DNA of 40,028 bases from Reyranella sp. (GTDB lineage: Bacteria > Pseudomonadota > Alphaproteobacteria > Reyranellales > Reyranellaceae), in the NCBI GenBank assembly GCA_019750135.1, contig JAIEOV010000095.1:1-40028 (forward strand). Reading direction: 5' to 3'. Shown here in pieces: positions 10,635 to 18,443 of the stretch (within the stretch, counting starts at the first letter, position 1; each line of letters opens with the position of its first letter). A model generated the notes under the pieces. It ran no database searches and was not told the DNA's origin. It saw only the letters and a list, made by a program, of their open reading frames with translations. The translations under genes were made by a program, and so were the position numbers.

Positions 10635-10656
10635 TTGACGTTTACGTAAAGGTCAA
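10635..10656. promoter_or_regulatory. 22-bp near-perfect palindrome, probable operator of the carboxylase operon
   Basis: The sequence TTGAC-G-TTTACGTAAA-G-GTCAA has dyad symmetry in 10 of 11 pairs, centred between 10645 and 10646. It lies in the only gap between the operon's first gene (start 10597) and the divergent SCP2 gene (start 10698). It contains TTGACGTTTACGTAAA, which resembles, from memory, sites of MerR-type LiuR regulators of branched acyl-CoA catabolism. No regulator gene of that type is in the window. Confidence 0.65.
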
Positions 10657-10697
10657 GTAAGCCCCCAAAGGGCATATGCCGACTGGAGGAACACGTC

Positions 10698-10994
10698 ATG
10701 ACCTTGGCTGAACTCACCGCAAAAATGAAGGAAGGCGCGTCGAAGAAGTCCTCCTTCGGCAACACCGTCAAGTTCGCGACCGACCAGGGCGTGGTCTACA
10801 TCGACGGCAATGCGAACCCGCCCGACGTCAGCAACGACGACAAGGCGGCCGACTGTACGCTCCGGATGGACTTCAGCGACTTCTCCGACCTGATCGGCGG
10901 CAAGCTCGATGGCATGACGGCTTTCATGACCGGCAAGCTGAAGATCGAAGGCGACATGGGCGTCGCCATGAAGCTGCAGAGCATCCTTCGCTAG
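10698..10994 (+). CDS. SCP2 sterol-carrier-like domain protein
   Basis: A 98-residue single-domain protein, ATG 10698 with CTGGAGGA upstream. The pattern is that of SCP2 domains: charged N-terminal helix, VVYIDGNANPPDV, DCTLRMDFSDFSDLIGGKLDG, then MTAFMTGKLKIEGDMGVAMKLQ at the C-terminus. Such domains bind lipids or acyl-CoAs in the cytoplasm. The gene is divergent from the acyl-CoA carboxylase operon and shares its 100-bp promoter region with the palindrome. A role in carrying hydrophobic acyl-CoA for that pathway is plausible but not shown. Confidence 0.9.
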   Translation: MTLAELTAKMKEGASKKSSFGNTVKFATDQGVVYIDGNANPPDVSNDDKAADCTLRMDFSDFSDLIGGKLDGMTAFMTGKLKIEGDMGVAMKLQSILR

Positions 10995-11003
10995 TTTCGA
11001 CGG

Positions 11004-11073
11004 CTGTCACCCCGAGCGAAGCGAGGGGCCTTGAGGGATCAGCAAAGGTCCCTCGCTGCACTTGGGATGACAG
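11004..11073. repeat. Intergenic palindromic repeat, TGTCATCCCGAGC type (copy 2)
   Basis: A hairpin beginning CTGTCACCCCGAGCGAAGC and ending with the complementary CTTGGGATGACAG, 10 bases after the SCP2 stop. It shares both arms with the copy at 5693-5769, though its loop differs. It could serve as a transcription terminator for the SCP2 gene. Confidence 0.85.
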
Positions 11074-11202
11074 TATCGATAATAACTCAGGTTATCTTGA
11101 GCCGCAAGCTGTAGTAATTTTTGCGTGCCATAGGGCCGCGATATCCCACCATCCGTGGTGTGTGCTGTCACTGCTGGCATACTGTTGCCGCATGAGAAGT
11201 CG

Positions 11203-12042
11203 ATGCCGCGCCTGCTGATCGTCAACTGCTCGCCGGACGCCTTGCTGCAGCGCGTCGCGGCCGAGGGCGGCCGGAAATACGACGCCCTGTTCGTCGAGTC
11301 GATCGGTCGGCATGTGCCCGACGGCCAGACGCTCGAGCATTTCACTCTGAACGTCGCCGATGGCGAGGGCCTGCCGCAGGGTGTGCAACTCGGCGACTTC
11401 GACGGCGTCTGGTTGTCGGGCTCGCCGTTCAATGTGTACCGGCTCGATCAGCCGACCGTGCGCGAGCAGATCGAATTGGCCCGCGCCATCTGGGAGGCCG
11501 CGGTTTCGACGTTCGGTTCGTGCTGGGGCCTGCAGCTGATGACGGCGGCGCTGGGCGGCACGGTGCATCTCAATCCGCGCGGCCGCGAGATCGGCGTGGC
11601 GCGCCGCATCCGTCCCACCAAGGCGGGCCGCGGCCACGCCCTGCTGCGCGGCAAGGAGCGGACGTTCGACGCGCTCTGTACCCACGAGGTCGCGACCTTG
11701 CCGCCGGGCGCCACGGTCCTTGCCTCGAACGAAATCAGCGCCGTGCAGGCGGCTTCGATCAGCGAGGGCGGGCGCAGCTTCTGGGGCGTGCAGTACCATC
11801 CCGAGTTCGATTTCGCCGCCGTTGCCGCCATCATCTCGTTGCGCATCGAGCGTCATCTCAATGAAGGCCTCGCCCGCTCGCGCGAGGAAGTCGCCGGCAT
11901 CGTGGCCGACTTCCGCGATCTCTCTTGCGACCCGGCACGCAAGGACCTGGCCTGGCGTTATGGCGTCGGCTCCGACGTGCTGGACCCCATGCTGCGCACC
12001 GCCGAGTTCGGCAATTGGCTCCGGGCCGAGGTGTTGGGCTAA
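11203..12042 (+). CDS. Class I glutamine amidotransferase (GATase1 domain) protein
   Basis: A 279-residue protein. The Cys nucleophile is Cys107 in FGSCWGLQLM, and His199/Glu201 in VQYHPEF complete the triad. The substrate-site loop GVWLSGSPFNVY is at about residue 68-79. The size and free-standing architecture match GMP-synthase-like amidotransferases such as those hydrolysing gamma-glutamyl compounds. ATG 11203 begins right at the conserved beta strand (MPRLLIVNCS); an in-frame GTG at 11155 would add 16 unconserved residues. The 3' end overlaps the convergent CGNR gene by four bases. The partner or substrate is unknown. Confidence 0.88.
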   Translation: MPRLLIVNCSPDALLQRVAAEGGRKYDALFVESIGRHVPDGQTLEHFTLNVADGEGLPQGVQLGDFDGVWLSGSPFNVYRLDQPTVREQIELARAIWEAAVSTFGSCWGLQLMTAALGGTVHLNPRGREIGVARRIRPTKAGRGHALLRGKERTFDALCTHEVATLPPGATVLASNEISAVQAASISEGGRSFWGVQYHPEFDFAAVAAIISLRIERHLNEGLARSREEVAGIVADFRDLSCDPARKDLAWRYGVGSDVLDPMLRTAEFGNWLRAEVLG

Positions 12043-12590
12043 GCCTCCTCGCGGCTCTTGTGATAATGCCGCCGCGCCTTGGCGCGGTTGCCGCAGGACG
12101 ACATCGAGCACCAGCGCCGCTTGCCGGCGCGGCTGTCGTCGAGGAACAGCCAGCCGCATTCGGGATTGGCGCAGCGCCTGACCTTGTCGAGCTTGTTGCC
12201 TGTCAGAAGGTCGCCCGCCGACCACAGGACGGGCGCCAGCTGGCCGAGCGCGGTCGAGCCGCGCATGTCGACGTCCCAGGAGAAGCCGGTGCGCTCGCGC
12301 CGCAGCGTCGTGCGGGCGGGCGAAGCGGCCAGAAGCTCGTTCAGCGCCTCGAGGTCGGTCGTCGCCGGCGCCTTGGCGCGCGCCGTGGCATCGAACACCC
12401 GGTGAATCGTTTCGCGCACCTCGATCGCCCGCTCGAACTCGCGCCGGGCCAGCGGCCGCGCCTCCTTCGAGACGTTGGCCGCCGTCCAGGCGCCGAGATC
12501 CTCGGCCGAGTTCAGGGTCTCGGTCGGCGTCTCCTGGCCGCGCCAATAGCGAGTGTTGACGAACTCCAGGCAGAGATCGGGGCGGTTCAT
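12039..12590 (-). CDS. ABATE/CGNR zinc-finger protein, probable transcriptional regulator
   Basis: A 183-residue protein. The N-terminal ABATE region opens LCLEFVNTRYWRG. The C-terminal CGNR zinc finger reads CANPECGWLFLDDSRAGKRR, then WCSMSSCGNRAKARRHY, with four Cys in pairs and the name-giving CGNR. Such proteins are thought to bind DNA or ligands as one-component regulators. ATG 12590 is preferred; a TTG at 12626 would place the N-terminus inside an operator-like repeat. The gene is divergent from the VOC gene at 12683, and the 92-bp gap holds two related palindromic elements it may bind. Confidence 0.9.
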   Translation of the reverse strand: MNRPDLCLEFVNTRYWRGQETPTETLNSAEDLGAWTAANVSKEARPLARREFERAIEVRETIHRVFDATARAKAPATTDLEALNELLAASPARTTLRRERTGFSWDVDMRGSTALGQLAPVLWSAGDLLTGNKLDKVRRCANPECGWLFLDDSRAGKRRWCSMSSCGNRAKARRHYHKSREEA

Positions 12591-12605
12591 CACTTCGGAC
12601 TTAAT

Positions 12606-12621
12606 AACCGGTTGACCGGTT
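12606..12621. promoter_or_regulatory. Operator-like inverted repeat 1 (AACCGG-N4-CCGGTT)
   Basis: AACCGGTTGACCGGTT is a perfect 6-bp inverted repeat with a 4-bp spacer, placed 16 bases upstream of the CGNR regulator start. A degenerate copy follows at 12644-12659 (shared pattern AACC-N5-ACC-N-GTT). Autoregulation by the CGNR protein is a reasonable inference. Confidence 0.55.
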
Positions 12622-12643
12622 GACAAGCGCCGGGCTTCTGCTT

Positions 12644-12659
12644 AACCATATAACCAGTT
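12644..12659. promoter_or_regulatory. Operator-like repeat 2 (AACC-N5-ACC-N-GTT)
   Basis: AACCATATAACCAGTT shares AACC, ACC and GTT at the same spacing with the element at 12606-12621, 38 bases away (start to start). It lies 23 bases before the VOC gene start. The pair would allow one regulator to control both divergent genes. Confidence 0.45.
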
Positions 12660-12682
12660 AAAGAGTTATACAGGAGGACACG

Positions 12683-13054
12683 ATGTTCGACCATGTTTCG
12701 ATCGGCGTTGCCGACATCCCCCGCTCGAAGAAGTTTTATGACGCCGCGCTGAAGCCGTTGGGCTTCACCCTGCTGAGCGACGGCGAAAGCTCGCTGGGCT
12801 ACGGCGAGAAGGCCGTGCAGCTCTGGCTCGGTGCCACCAAGAAGCCGGTCAAGGCCGACATGGAATCGGGCCTGCACTTCTGTTTCCTCGCCAAGGACCG
12901 CGCGGCGGTCGACGCCTTCCATGCCGCGGCACTCAAGGCCGGCGGCAAGGATAACGGCAAGCCCGGCTTGCGTGCCGACTACGGCCCGAAATATTACGCC
13001 GCGTTTGCAATCGATCCCGATGGGTACCGCATCGAGGCCTATCATGGCGGGTAG
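12683..13054 (+). CDS. VOC-family (glyoxalase/dioxygenase fold) protein
   Basis: A 123-residue vicinal-oxygen-chelate protein, ATG 12683 with AGGAGGA upstream. The N-terminal module opens MFDHVSIGVADIPRSKKFYD, with His4 as the likely first metal ligand. Later motifs are GLHFCFLAKDRAAVDAFH, then YYAAFAIDPDGYRIEAYHG with the C-terminal Glu ligand. Members include glyoxalases, fosfomycin/bleomycin resistance proteins and dioxygenases; which of these applies is not clear. It is divergent from the CGNR regulator and probably controlled by it. Confidence 0.92.
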   Translation: MFDHVSIGVADIPRSKKFYDAALKPLGFTLLSDGESSLGYGEKAVQLWLGATKKPVKADMESGLHFCFLAKDRAAVDAFHAAALKAGGKDNGKPGLRADYGPKYYAAFAIDPDGYRIEAYHGG

Positions 13055-13084
13055 CCAGTTCCATGGCGCTGCGATCCGTGCACC

Positions 13085-14166
13085 ATGGGGCCCATGAATG
13101 TCGTTGGGTCACAGCGGCCGCTGACGCCGCTCTATCGTCCGGGTGAGCGTTTCGATATCTCGGCTGCCGGTCTGCAGGAGTGGTATCGCTCCGATTGCTT
13201 CCGGCGTGTCGCCGAGTTCTACACGGCCTATCCGCAGCGCTCGCTCTTCGCCGACAACGGGAGAGCGCTTCTCCATCACATGATCGTCATGCTGCGTCCC
13301 GACCGCGTGCTCGAGATCGGGACGATGTATGCCGGCACGACCGAGGTCCTGGCGAAGGGCCGTCTGGGAGGCCGGGCGAGGGCATGTCGAGACGCTCGAC
13401 CCCTACGGCGAGGACCGGCAGCCGGTCGAGGACCGATGCTCGGCGCTGATCGCAAAGTTCCTGCCCGAGCCTACGAGAGCGCGTGACGTTCCGGCCGCGG
13501 TCGTCGGCCGTCCACCTCGATCAGGTCATCGCCGGCGGCGCTTCCTACGATTTCGTGTTGATCGACGGTCTCCACGAGCTCGAGTGGGCCGCTTTCGACC
13601 TCGAAGCCTCGGCGCGGACGATGCGGCCGAACGGCATCATCGTTCTCGACAATATCGAGCAGGTCGGGCCGAGGTTCGCGGCCAAGCACTTCCTCGGCAG
13701 CCATCCGGAATGGATAGACGTGGCGGGTGTGGTCGGCACGATGGATCCGAACCGGCCGCTCGTTCGTCCGACGCCGTCCTTTCCCGATTGCTTCAACTTC
13801 GTGCTGCAGGCTCCGTCGTACTACGTCGTCGACAAGGTCCCGCGCAGCTTCGGCGCGCAGCATGCCGAGCATGGAGAAGTGACGGGCATAGAGCTCGATC
13901 TGGCAGCGCCGGCTGACGGCGTATTGCACGTCCAAGCGATCGTCAGGACATTCGGCGTCGCGCCGACCGAGGAGCTGAGTGCGACGGCCGAAGTGCCGGT
14001 GCGCGCCGGAACGGGGCCAATCAAGGTGCCGCTGCCCACGCCCGTCCGGTCACAGGTGTCCGACCGTGACGGCATCTACCGGCGTACCGAGATCATCGTC
14101 GCCTTCACCGGCGGTACGCTCAAGCTCGCGGCGCCGCCAGAGGCCTATCCGGCGCGGCTGCGGTAG
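13085..14166 (+). pseudogene. Class I SAM-dependent methyltransferase gene broken by two frameshifts
   Basis: Three consecutive frames encode one collinear protein. Frame A (13085 to about 13360) gives LLHHMIVMLRPDRVLEIGTMYAGTTEVLAKG, the SAM-binding motif I. Frame B (about 13360 to 13470) gives WEAGRGHVETLDPYGEDRQP and continues to FLPEP. Frame C (about 13475 to 14166) gives RERVTFRPRSSAVHLDQVI, then YDFVLIDGLHELEWAAFDLE and PNGIIVLDNIEQVG. Both shifts are in the same (+1) direction, so they do not cancel. This is methyltransferase-24-like with a C-terminal beta-rich domain. It is either a decayed gene or there are two base-insertion errors in the sequence; the good coding character on both sides makes error or a recent event likely. 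Confidence 0.8.
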
Positions 14167-14203
14167 CCTTGCAGGCCGCTTCGTTGCACCCAATCTTGGG
14201 ACG

Positions 14204-14791
14204 ATGACGATGCACAGGGTCCAGGCGGCGACCGCGGGCGAAGAGGATGCCGTCTTCGCCATCCTGACCTTGGCCTTCAGCCGCGACCCGGCGAGCCGTT
14301 GGACGTGGCCCGAGCCCAAGGTCTACGTCGAGGCCTTCCCACGCTTCGCCAAGGCGTTCGGTGGCGCGGCCTTCGCCAAGGGCACCGTCCATCGCATCGG
14401 CTGGGCCGGCGCCGCGCTCTGGCTGCCGCCCGGTGTGCGGCCCGACGAGGCGGCGATGGGTGCGTTGATGGAAAGCACGGCTGATCCAGGGACCGCGGTC
14501 GACGGTCCCGAACTGATGCAGCAGATGGCGAGCCATCATCCCAAGGAGCCGCACTGGTACCTGCCGTTGATCGGCATCGACCCCGCCTGCCAAGGCAAGG
14601 GGTTGGGCAGTGCGCTGCTCAAGCACGCGACGGACATCTGCGACCGCGACGGCATGCCGGCCTATCTCGAATCGTCCAACCTGGCGAATGTGCAGCTATA
14701 TGAGCGGCATGGTTTCGAGGCCATCGGCCGCATCCAGGTCGGCGGTTCGCCCGTTTTCACGCCCATGCTCCGACGTCCGAGGAGGCGATGA
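14204..14791 (+). CDS. GNAT-family N-acetyltransferase
   Basis: A 195-residue acetyltransferase. The acetyl-CoA-binding motif A is WYLPLIGIDPACQGKGLGSALL (QGKGLG pyrophosphate loop), followed by YLESSNLANVQLYERHGFEAIG, the usual motif B. ATG 14204 starts the conserved region; ATG 14210 is an alternative. The stop overlaps the start of the GFA gene as ATGA, so the two are probably one transcript. The acceptor substrate is unknown. Confidence 0.9.
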   Translation: MTMHRVQAATAGEEDAVFAILTLAFSRDPASRWTWPEPKVYVEAFPRFAKAFGGAAFAKGTVHRIGWAGAALWLPPGVRPDEAAMGALMESTADPGTAVDGPELMQQMASHHPKEPHWYLPLIGIDPACQGKGLGSALLKHATDICDRDGMPAYLESSNLANVQLYERHGFEAIGRIQVGGSPVFTPMLRRPRRR

Positions 14792-15192
14792 TGCTGCGAG
14801 GAGGATGTTTCTGCCGGGCGGTGCGTTATGAGATCGACGCCGAGCCGGCCAAGCAGACGATCTGTCACTGCACGATGTGCCGGCATGTCGCCGGCGCCCC
14901 GTCCGTGGCGTGGTTCAGCGTGCCGCCGGACTCGATCCGGTTCGTGGCCGGCGAACCGCAGCGCTTCAAGTCGTCGGAACATGCAACGCGCTCGTTCTGC
15001 CCCGATTGCGGCACCACGCTCACCTATCAATCGACGCGCACGGCGGCCGATATCGACGTGACGACCTGTTCCCTCGACGAGCCCGACCAGGCGGCGCCCA
15101 AGGACCACACCTTCGTGCGCTCGAAGCTTTCGTGGGTGGCGATCGACGACGGCCTGCCCGCATATCCGACGACGCGAACGGCCGAGCCGTGA
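14788..15192 (+). CDS. GFA/CENP-V-like zinc protein
   Basis: A 134-residue GFA-domain protein. Cys-rich motifs are LRGGCFCRAVRYEID near the N-terminus, ICHCTMCRHVAGAP (about 29-42), and SFCPDCGTTLTY (about 70-81), which bind one structural and one site zinc. The family is named after the glutathione-dependent formaldehyde-activating enzyme, but many members have no proven function. It overlaps the GNAT stop by four bases and, at its 3' end, the next GNAT gene's GTG start. ATG 14791 three bases on is an equally good start. Confidence 0.92.
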   Translation: MMLRGGCFCRAVRYEIDAEPAKQTICHCTMCRHVAGAPSVAWFSVPPDSIRFVAGEPQRFKSSEHATRSFCPDCGTTLTYQSTRTAADIDVTTCSLDEPDQAAPKDHTFVRSKLSWVAIDDGLPAYPTTRTAEP

Positions 15193-15717
15193 ACGAGCTG
15201 CCGATCCGGATGGCGACTGTCGCCGATGCCAAAACCATCGCCGCCCTGCATGCCGCGAGCTGGCGCTCGGCCTATCGCGGCATCTTCAAGGAGAGCACGC
15301 TCGGCCCCGCGCTCAACGGCGAAGCGGATTCACTGGAGCGGCAAGCTCGCCGCCCTGGTGCCCGACGACACGGTGCTGATTGCGGGCGATCTCGGTTTCA
15401 TCGCGGTCTGGGCCAAGGGCGATCCGGGGTTCGGCGCCTATATCGACAATCTGCACGTCCGCCCGGAGCGGCGCAGCGGCGGCCTCGGCCGCCGCCTGCT
15501 GGGCGAGGCGATGCGGCGGGTCGCCGGTCGCGGCGAGAGCGGCGCGTATCTCTGGGTGTTCGACGACAACGCGCGCGCCATCGAATTCTATCGGTGGCTC
15601 GGCGGCGAGATCGTCGAAGGCGGCTTCGACCAGATCGATGGCGCCGAGGTCGCGCACAGCCGCATCGTCTGGCGCGACACCGCGCAGTTGGCCGATGCCT
15701 GCGCCCTGACGCCGTAG
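15189..15717 (+). pseudogene. GNAT-family N-acetyltransferase gene with one frameshift
   Basis: The N-terminal part, read from GTG 15189, is VNELPIRMATVADAKTIAAL and continues through HAASWRSAYRGIF to ALNGEAD, a classic GNAT opening. Near 15322-15335 the frame moves by +1 and continues as IHWSGKLAALVPDDTVLIAG, then AYIDNLHVRPERRSGGLGRR (motif A) and WVFDDNARAIEFYRWLGGE (motif B) to the stop at 15717. The two parts together give a full-length acetyltransferase of about 175 residues. Like the methyltransferase upstream, it is either decayed or contains a one-base sequence error. Confidence 0.75.
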
Positions 15718-15789
15718 GTCGGAACGCGTCACGCTCTCCCTCTGCTGGTCGAAAGCGGTCGCTTCTGCCGGTTTGACTCGCCATTTTTC

Positions 15790-15811
15790 ATTGTCCTAAT
15801 GTCATGACAAT
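15790..15811. promoter_or_regulatory. Operator-like dyad ATTGTC-N10-GACAAT upstream of the ABC/lyase operon
   Basis: ATTGTC and GACAAT flank a 10-base centre, and the right half contains the perfect palindrome TGTCATGACA (15800-15809). It lies 50 bases before the first gene of the operon, which encodes its own GntR-type regulator, so it may be the regulator's site. Promoter elements are not clear. Confidence 0.5.
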
Positions 15812-15859
15812 AGAAGAGCCGGCGCTTCCCGCGGCGGCCTCATAGCCCGGGAGGGAACA

Positions 15860-16846
15860 ATGAAGGCTTTCAAGGCTTTTGCGCGCGCCTGCGCGATCGC
15901 CGGTGCCGGGCTGATGTCGCTGTCGACGGCGGCGCGCGCCGAGGACATCGTCGTCACGCACTACGGTTCGCTGCTCTATGGCGTGCCTTACGCCATCGCC
16001 ATGGAGAAAGGCTGGTTCAAGGAAGCTGGCGTCGACGTCACCGGCATCCTGACCTCCAAGGGCGGCGGCACGTCGGTGCGCAACATGATGGCAGGCGACA
16101 CGCTGTTCGCCGAAGTGGCGCTGCCGGCGGCGCTCAGCGCCATCAAGGAAGGCTTCAACATCAAGATCCTCAGCGGCGGCACTGATGGCCGCAGCAGCTT
16201 CTGGGTGACGCGCGTCGGCGAGGCGATCGACAAGCCGGCCGATCTCAAGGGCAAGCGCTTCGTCTATTCGCGGCCGAAGTCGGTGAGCGAGAGCGTGACG
16301 CTGTCTGCACTCAATTCCTGGAACGTGCCCGTCGCCGATGTGAAGATGATCGCGATCGGCGATTTCGGCGCCGGCCTGACGGCCCTCGAACACAACAAGG
16401 TCGATGTCGCGATCATCCCCGAGCCGATCTACTCCCAGAAGGAGAAGGCCGGGGTGAAGTACAAGGTCATTCCCTGGCTCGACGAGAAGCTGCCGGCCTA
16501 TACCCAGACCGTGACGATCGCCACCGACGAGACCATCGCCAAGCGTCCCGACAAGCTGCGCGCCGTGATCGAGGCGCGGCGCAAGGGCGTCGAGTTCCTC
16601 TACGCCAATCCCAAGGAAGCCGCCGCCATCGTGGCCAAGGCCTACAACCTGCCGCCCGACGTCGCCGCCGGCGCGCTGGACAACATCATCAAGATGAATC
16701 CGACCTGGTGGAGCCGTGGCGAGCTCAAGCAGCCGCTGATGGTGGCGATGGCCGAGGCCCTCGGTTCGGTCGGCGCCCTGCAGCTTCCGATCGACTGGAA
16801 GGCGGCCGTCCAGCCAGGCTTCGAGCCGGCAGCGAAGACTCAGTGA
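15860..16846 (+). CDS. ABC transporter substrate-binding protein, NMT1/SsuA-like
   Basis: A 328-residue periplasmic protein, ATG 15860 behind GGGAGG. A signal peptide with cleavage after STAARA (about residue 27) is followed by EDIVVTHYGSLLYGVPYAIAM, the NMT1-type opening. MEKGWFKEAGVDVTGI, then GGTSVRNMMAGDTLFAEVAL and LKGKRFVYSRPKSVSE are also typical. Related proteins bind sulfonates, nitrate, pyrimidine precursors or aromatic acids. It is the first gene of an operon with an ATPase, two permeases, a regulator and lyase/dehydratase genes, so its ligand is probably the carboxylate they degrade. The stop overlaps the ATPase start (TGATG). Confidence 0.93.
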   Translation: MKAFKAFARACAIAGAGLMSLSTAARAEDIVVTHYGSLLYGVPYAIAMEKGWFKEAGVDVTGILTSKGGGTSVRNMMAGDTLFAEVALPAALSAIKEGFNIKILSGGTDGRSSFWVTRVGEAIDKPADLKGKRFVYSRPKSVSESVTLSALNSWNVPVADVKMIAIGDFGAGLTALEHNKVDVAIIPEPIYSQKEKAGVKYKVIPWLDEKLPAYTQTVTIATDETIAKRPDKLRAVIEARRKGVEFLYANPKEAAAIVAKAYNLPPDVAAGALDNIIKMNPTWWSRGELKQPLMVAMAEALGSVGALQLPIDWKAAVQPGFEPAAKTQ

Positions 16847-17688
16847 TGGCAACCCGGCTCGCCGCCGTTCCCGCCGCCGAAGCGTACAAGGTCCATGCGC
16901 GTCTCGACGGCGTGACGCGCATCTACCCGCCGCGTGCCGGCCATGGCGAAGTCCATGCGCTGGGGCCATTGTCGCTCGAGTTGCGCACCGGCGAATTCTT
17001 GAGCGTCGTCGGCCCGTCGGGCTGCGGCAAGTCCACCTTGCTCGACGTGCTGGCCGGGCTCGCCGTGCCGTCGGCCGGCACGGTCGAGTTCGAGGGCAAG
17101 CGGGTGCTGGGCGAGGTGCCCGACGGCGTCGGCGTGGTGTTCCAGGAAGACGCGAGCTTTCCCTGGCTCTCGGTCGAAGACAATGTCGCCTTCGGCCTGC
17201 GTCGCGCCGGCGCTGACGCGGCCGAGACGCGCCGCCGTGTCGACTTCGCCATCGGCTTCATGGGGCTAAAAGATTTCCGCCGCGCCTATCCCAGCCAGCT
17301 TTCCGGCGGCATGCGCCAGCGCGTGTGCATCGCCCGCACCCTGGTGCTGCAGCCGCGGCTGATCCTGCTCGACGAGCCGTTCGGTGCGCTCGACCAGCAG
17401 ACCCGCCTGCTGATGGGCGACGAACTGCTGCGCCTGTGGCGCGAGACCGGCGCCACGGTGCTGTTGATCACCCACGCGCTGGACGAGGCGAACCTGCTGT
17501 CCGACCGCATCGGCGTAATGTCGGCCCGGCCCGGCCGCTTCATCGACATCATCGAGACCGGATGGCCGCGCGAGCGCGATTCGCGTCTCGCCGAACGGCC
17601 GGACTTCGGCGCCGTCACGGCGAAGCTGTGGTCCTTCCTGCGCGGCGAGTCGTTGCGCGCGCTGGGGCAGGGGACGGCGACGTCATGA
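16846..17688 (+). CDS. ABC transporter ATP-binding protein, NitT/TauT type
   Basis: A 280-residue ATPase with Walker A GPSGCGKST, Q-loop FQEDASFPWLS, signature LSGGMRQRVCIARTL, Walker B LILLDEPFGALDQQ and switch His in LLITHALDEA. ATG 16846 overlaps the binding-protein stop, and the gene's own stop overlaps the next permease start as ATGA. It energises the importer made with the two permeases downstream. Confidence 0.95.
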   Translation: MATRLAAVPAAEAYKVHARLDGVTRIYPPRAGHGEVHALGPLSLELRTGEFLSVVGPSGCGKSTLLDVLAGLAVPSAGTVEFEGKRVLGEVPDGVGVVFQEDASFPWLSVEDNVAFGLRRAGADAAETRRRVDFAIGFMGLKDFRRAYPSQLSGGMRQRVCIARTLVLQPRLILLDEPFGALDQQTRLLMGDELLRLWRETGATVLLITHALDEANLLSDRIGVMSARPGRFIDIIETGWPRERDSRLAERPDFGAVTAKLWSFLRGESLRALGQGTATS

Positions 17689-18443
17689 CCAATAAGGCGA
17701 CCGTCATCCGCACCGTGGTGCTGGTGGGCGCCGTCGCCGCGCTCGAGATCGCCTGCCGCACCAGCGCCGTCCCTGCCACCATGGTGATCGCGCCATCGGC
17801 GATGGTGAAGGCGTTGATCGAGACCGTGCAGTCCGACGACTTCGGCGGCCACGTCGCGCAGACCCTGTCGGCCGTCGGCATCGCGATGACCTTGTCGATC
17901 GTCGGCGGCTTCGTCATCGGCGCCGTGCTGCACTGGATCCCTGTCCTGCGCCGCGCTTTCAATCCCTTCCTGGCGGCCTACTACGCCATCCCGCACTTCG
18001 CCTTCTATCCGCTGCTGATCGTGATCTTCGGTCTGGGGCCGGCGCCGCTGATCGTGCTGGCGACGCTGTTCGCCATGGTCGCCATGATCGTGGCCACGAT
18101 GGCGGGGCTCGACCGCGTGCCGCGCGTGCTGCTCAAGACGGCGCGCATCCATCGCCTGTCTCTGGCGCAGGAGATCTGGCGCATCCGGCTGCCGGCCGCG
18201 GCGCCGCATATCCTGTCCGGCCTGAAGCTCGCCGTGGCCTACTCTTTCATCGGCGTCATCGCCGGCGAGTTCATCCTGTCGACCAGCGGCATCGGCCACG
18301 AGATCGCCTATGCCTACGACAACTTCGACAATCCGCGCATGTACGCCCTGATCCTGTTCGTGCTGGCCATCGTCACGACCTTCAACATGCTGGTCTGGAC
18401 CTGGGAGCGCCGGCTGGCGCGGCGGCGGGGGATGGCGTCATGA
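17685..18443 (+). CDS. ABC transporter permease (first of two)
   Basis: A 252-residue inner-membrane protein with about six hydrophobic segments. The transport-permease EAA region reads LLKTARIHRLSLAQEIWRIR followed by LPAAAPHILSGLKLAVAYSF, as in SsuC-type permeases. ATG 17685 overlaps the ATPase stop (ATGA) and its stop overlaps the second permease (ATGA), so translation is coupled throughout. Having two different permeases suggests a heterodimeric channel; many NitT/TauT systems use one permease as a homodimer. Confidence 0.93.
   Translation: MTNKATVIRTVVLVGAVAALEIACRTSAVPATMVIAPSAMVKALIETVQSDDFGGHVAQTLSAVGIAMTLSIVGGFVIGAVLHWIPVLRRAFNPFLAAYYAIPHFAFYPLLIVIFGLGPAPLIVLATLFAMVAMIVATMAGLDRVPRVLLKTARIHRLSLAQEIWRIRLPAAAPHILSGLKLAVAYSFIGVIAGEFILSTSGIGHEIAYAYDNFDNPRMYALILFVLAIVTTFNMLVWTWERRLARRRGMAS

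Noticed and set aside
15788..16969. A 393-residue minus-strand open frame opposite the NMT1-type binding protein
   Set aside because: There is no domain; the plus-strand gene has a signal peptide, a ribosome-binding site and family motifs.
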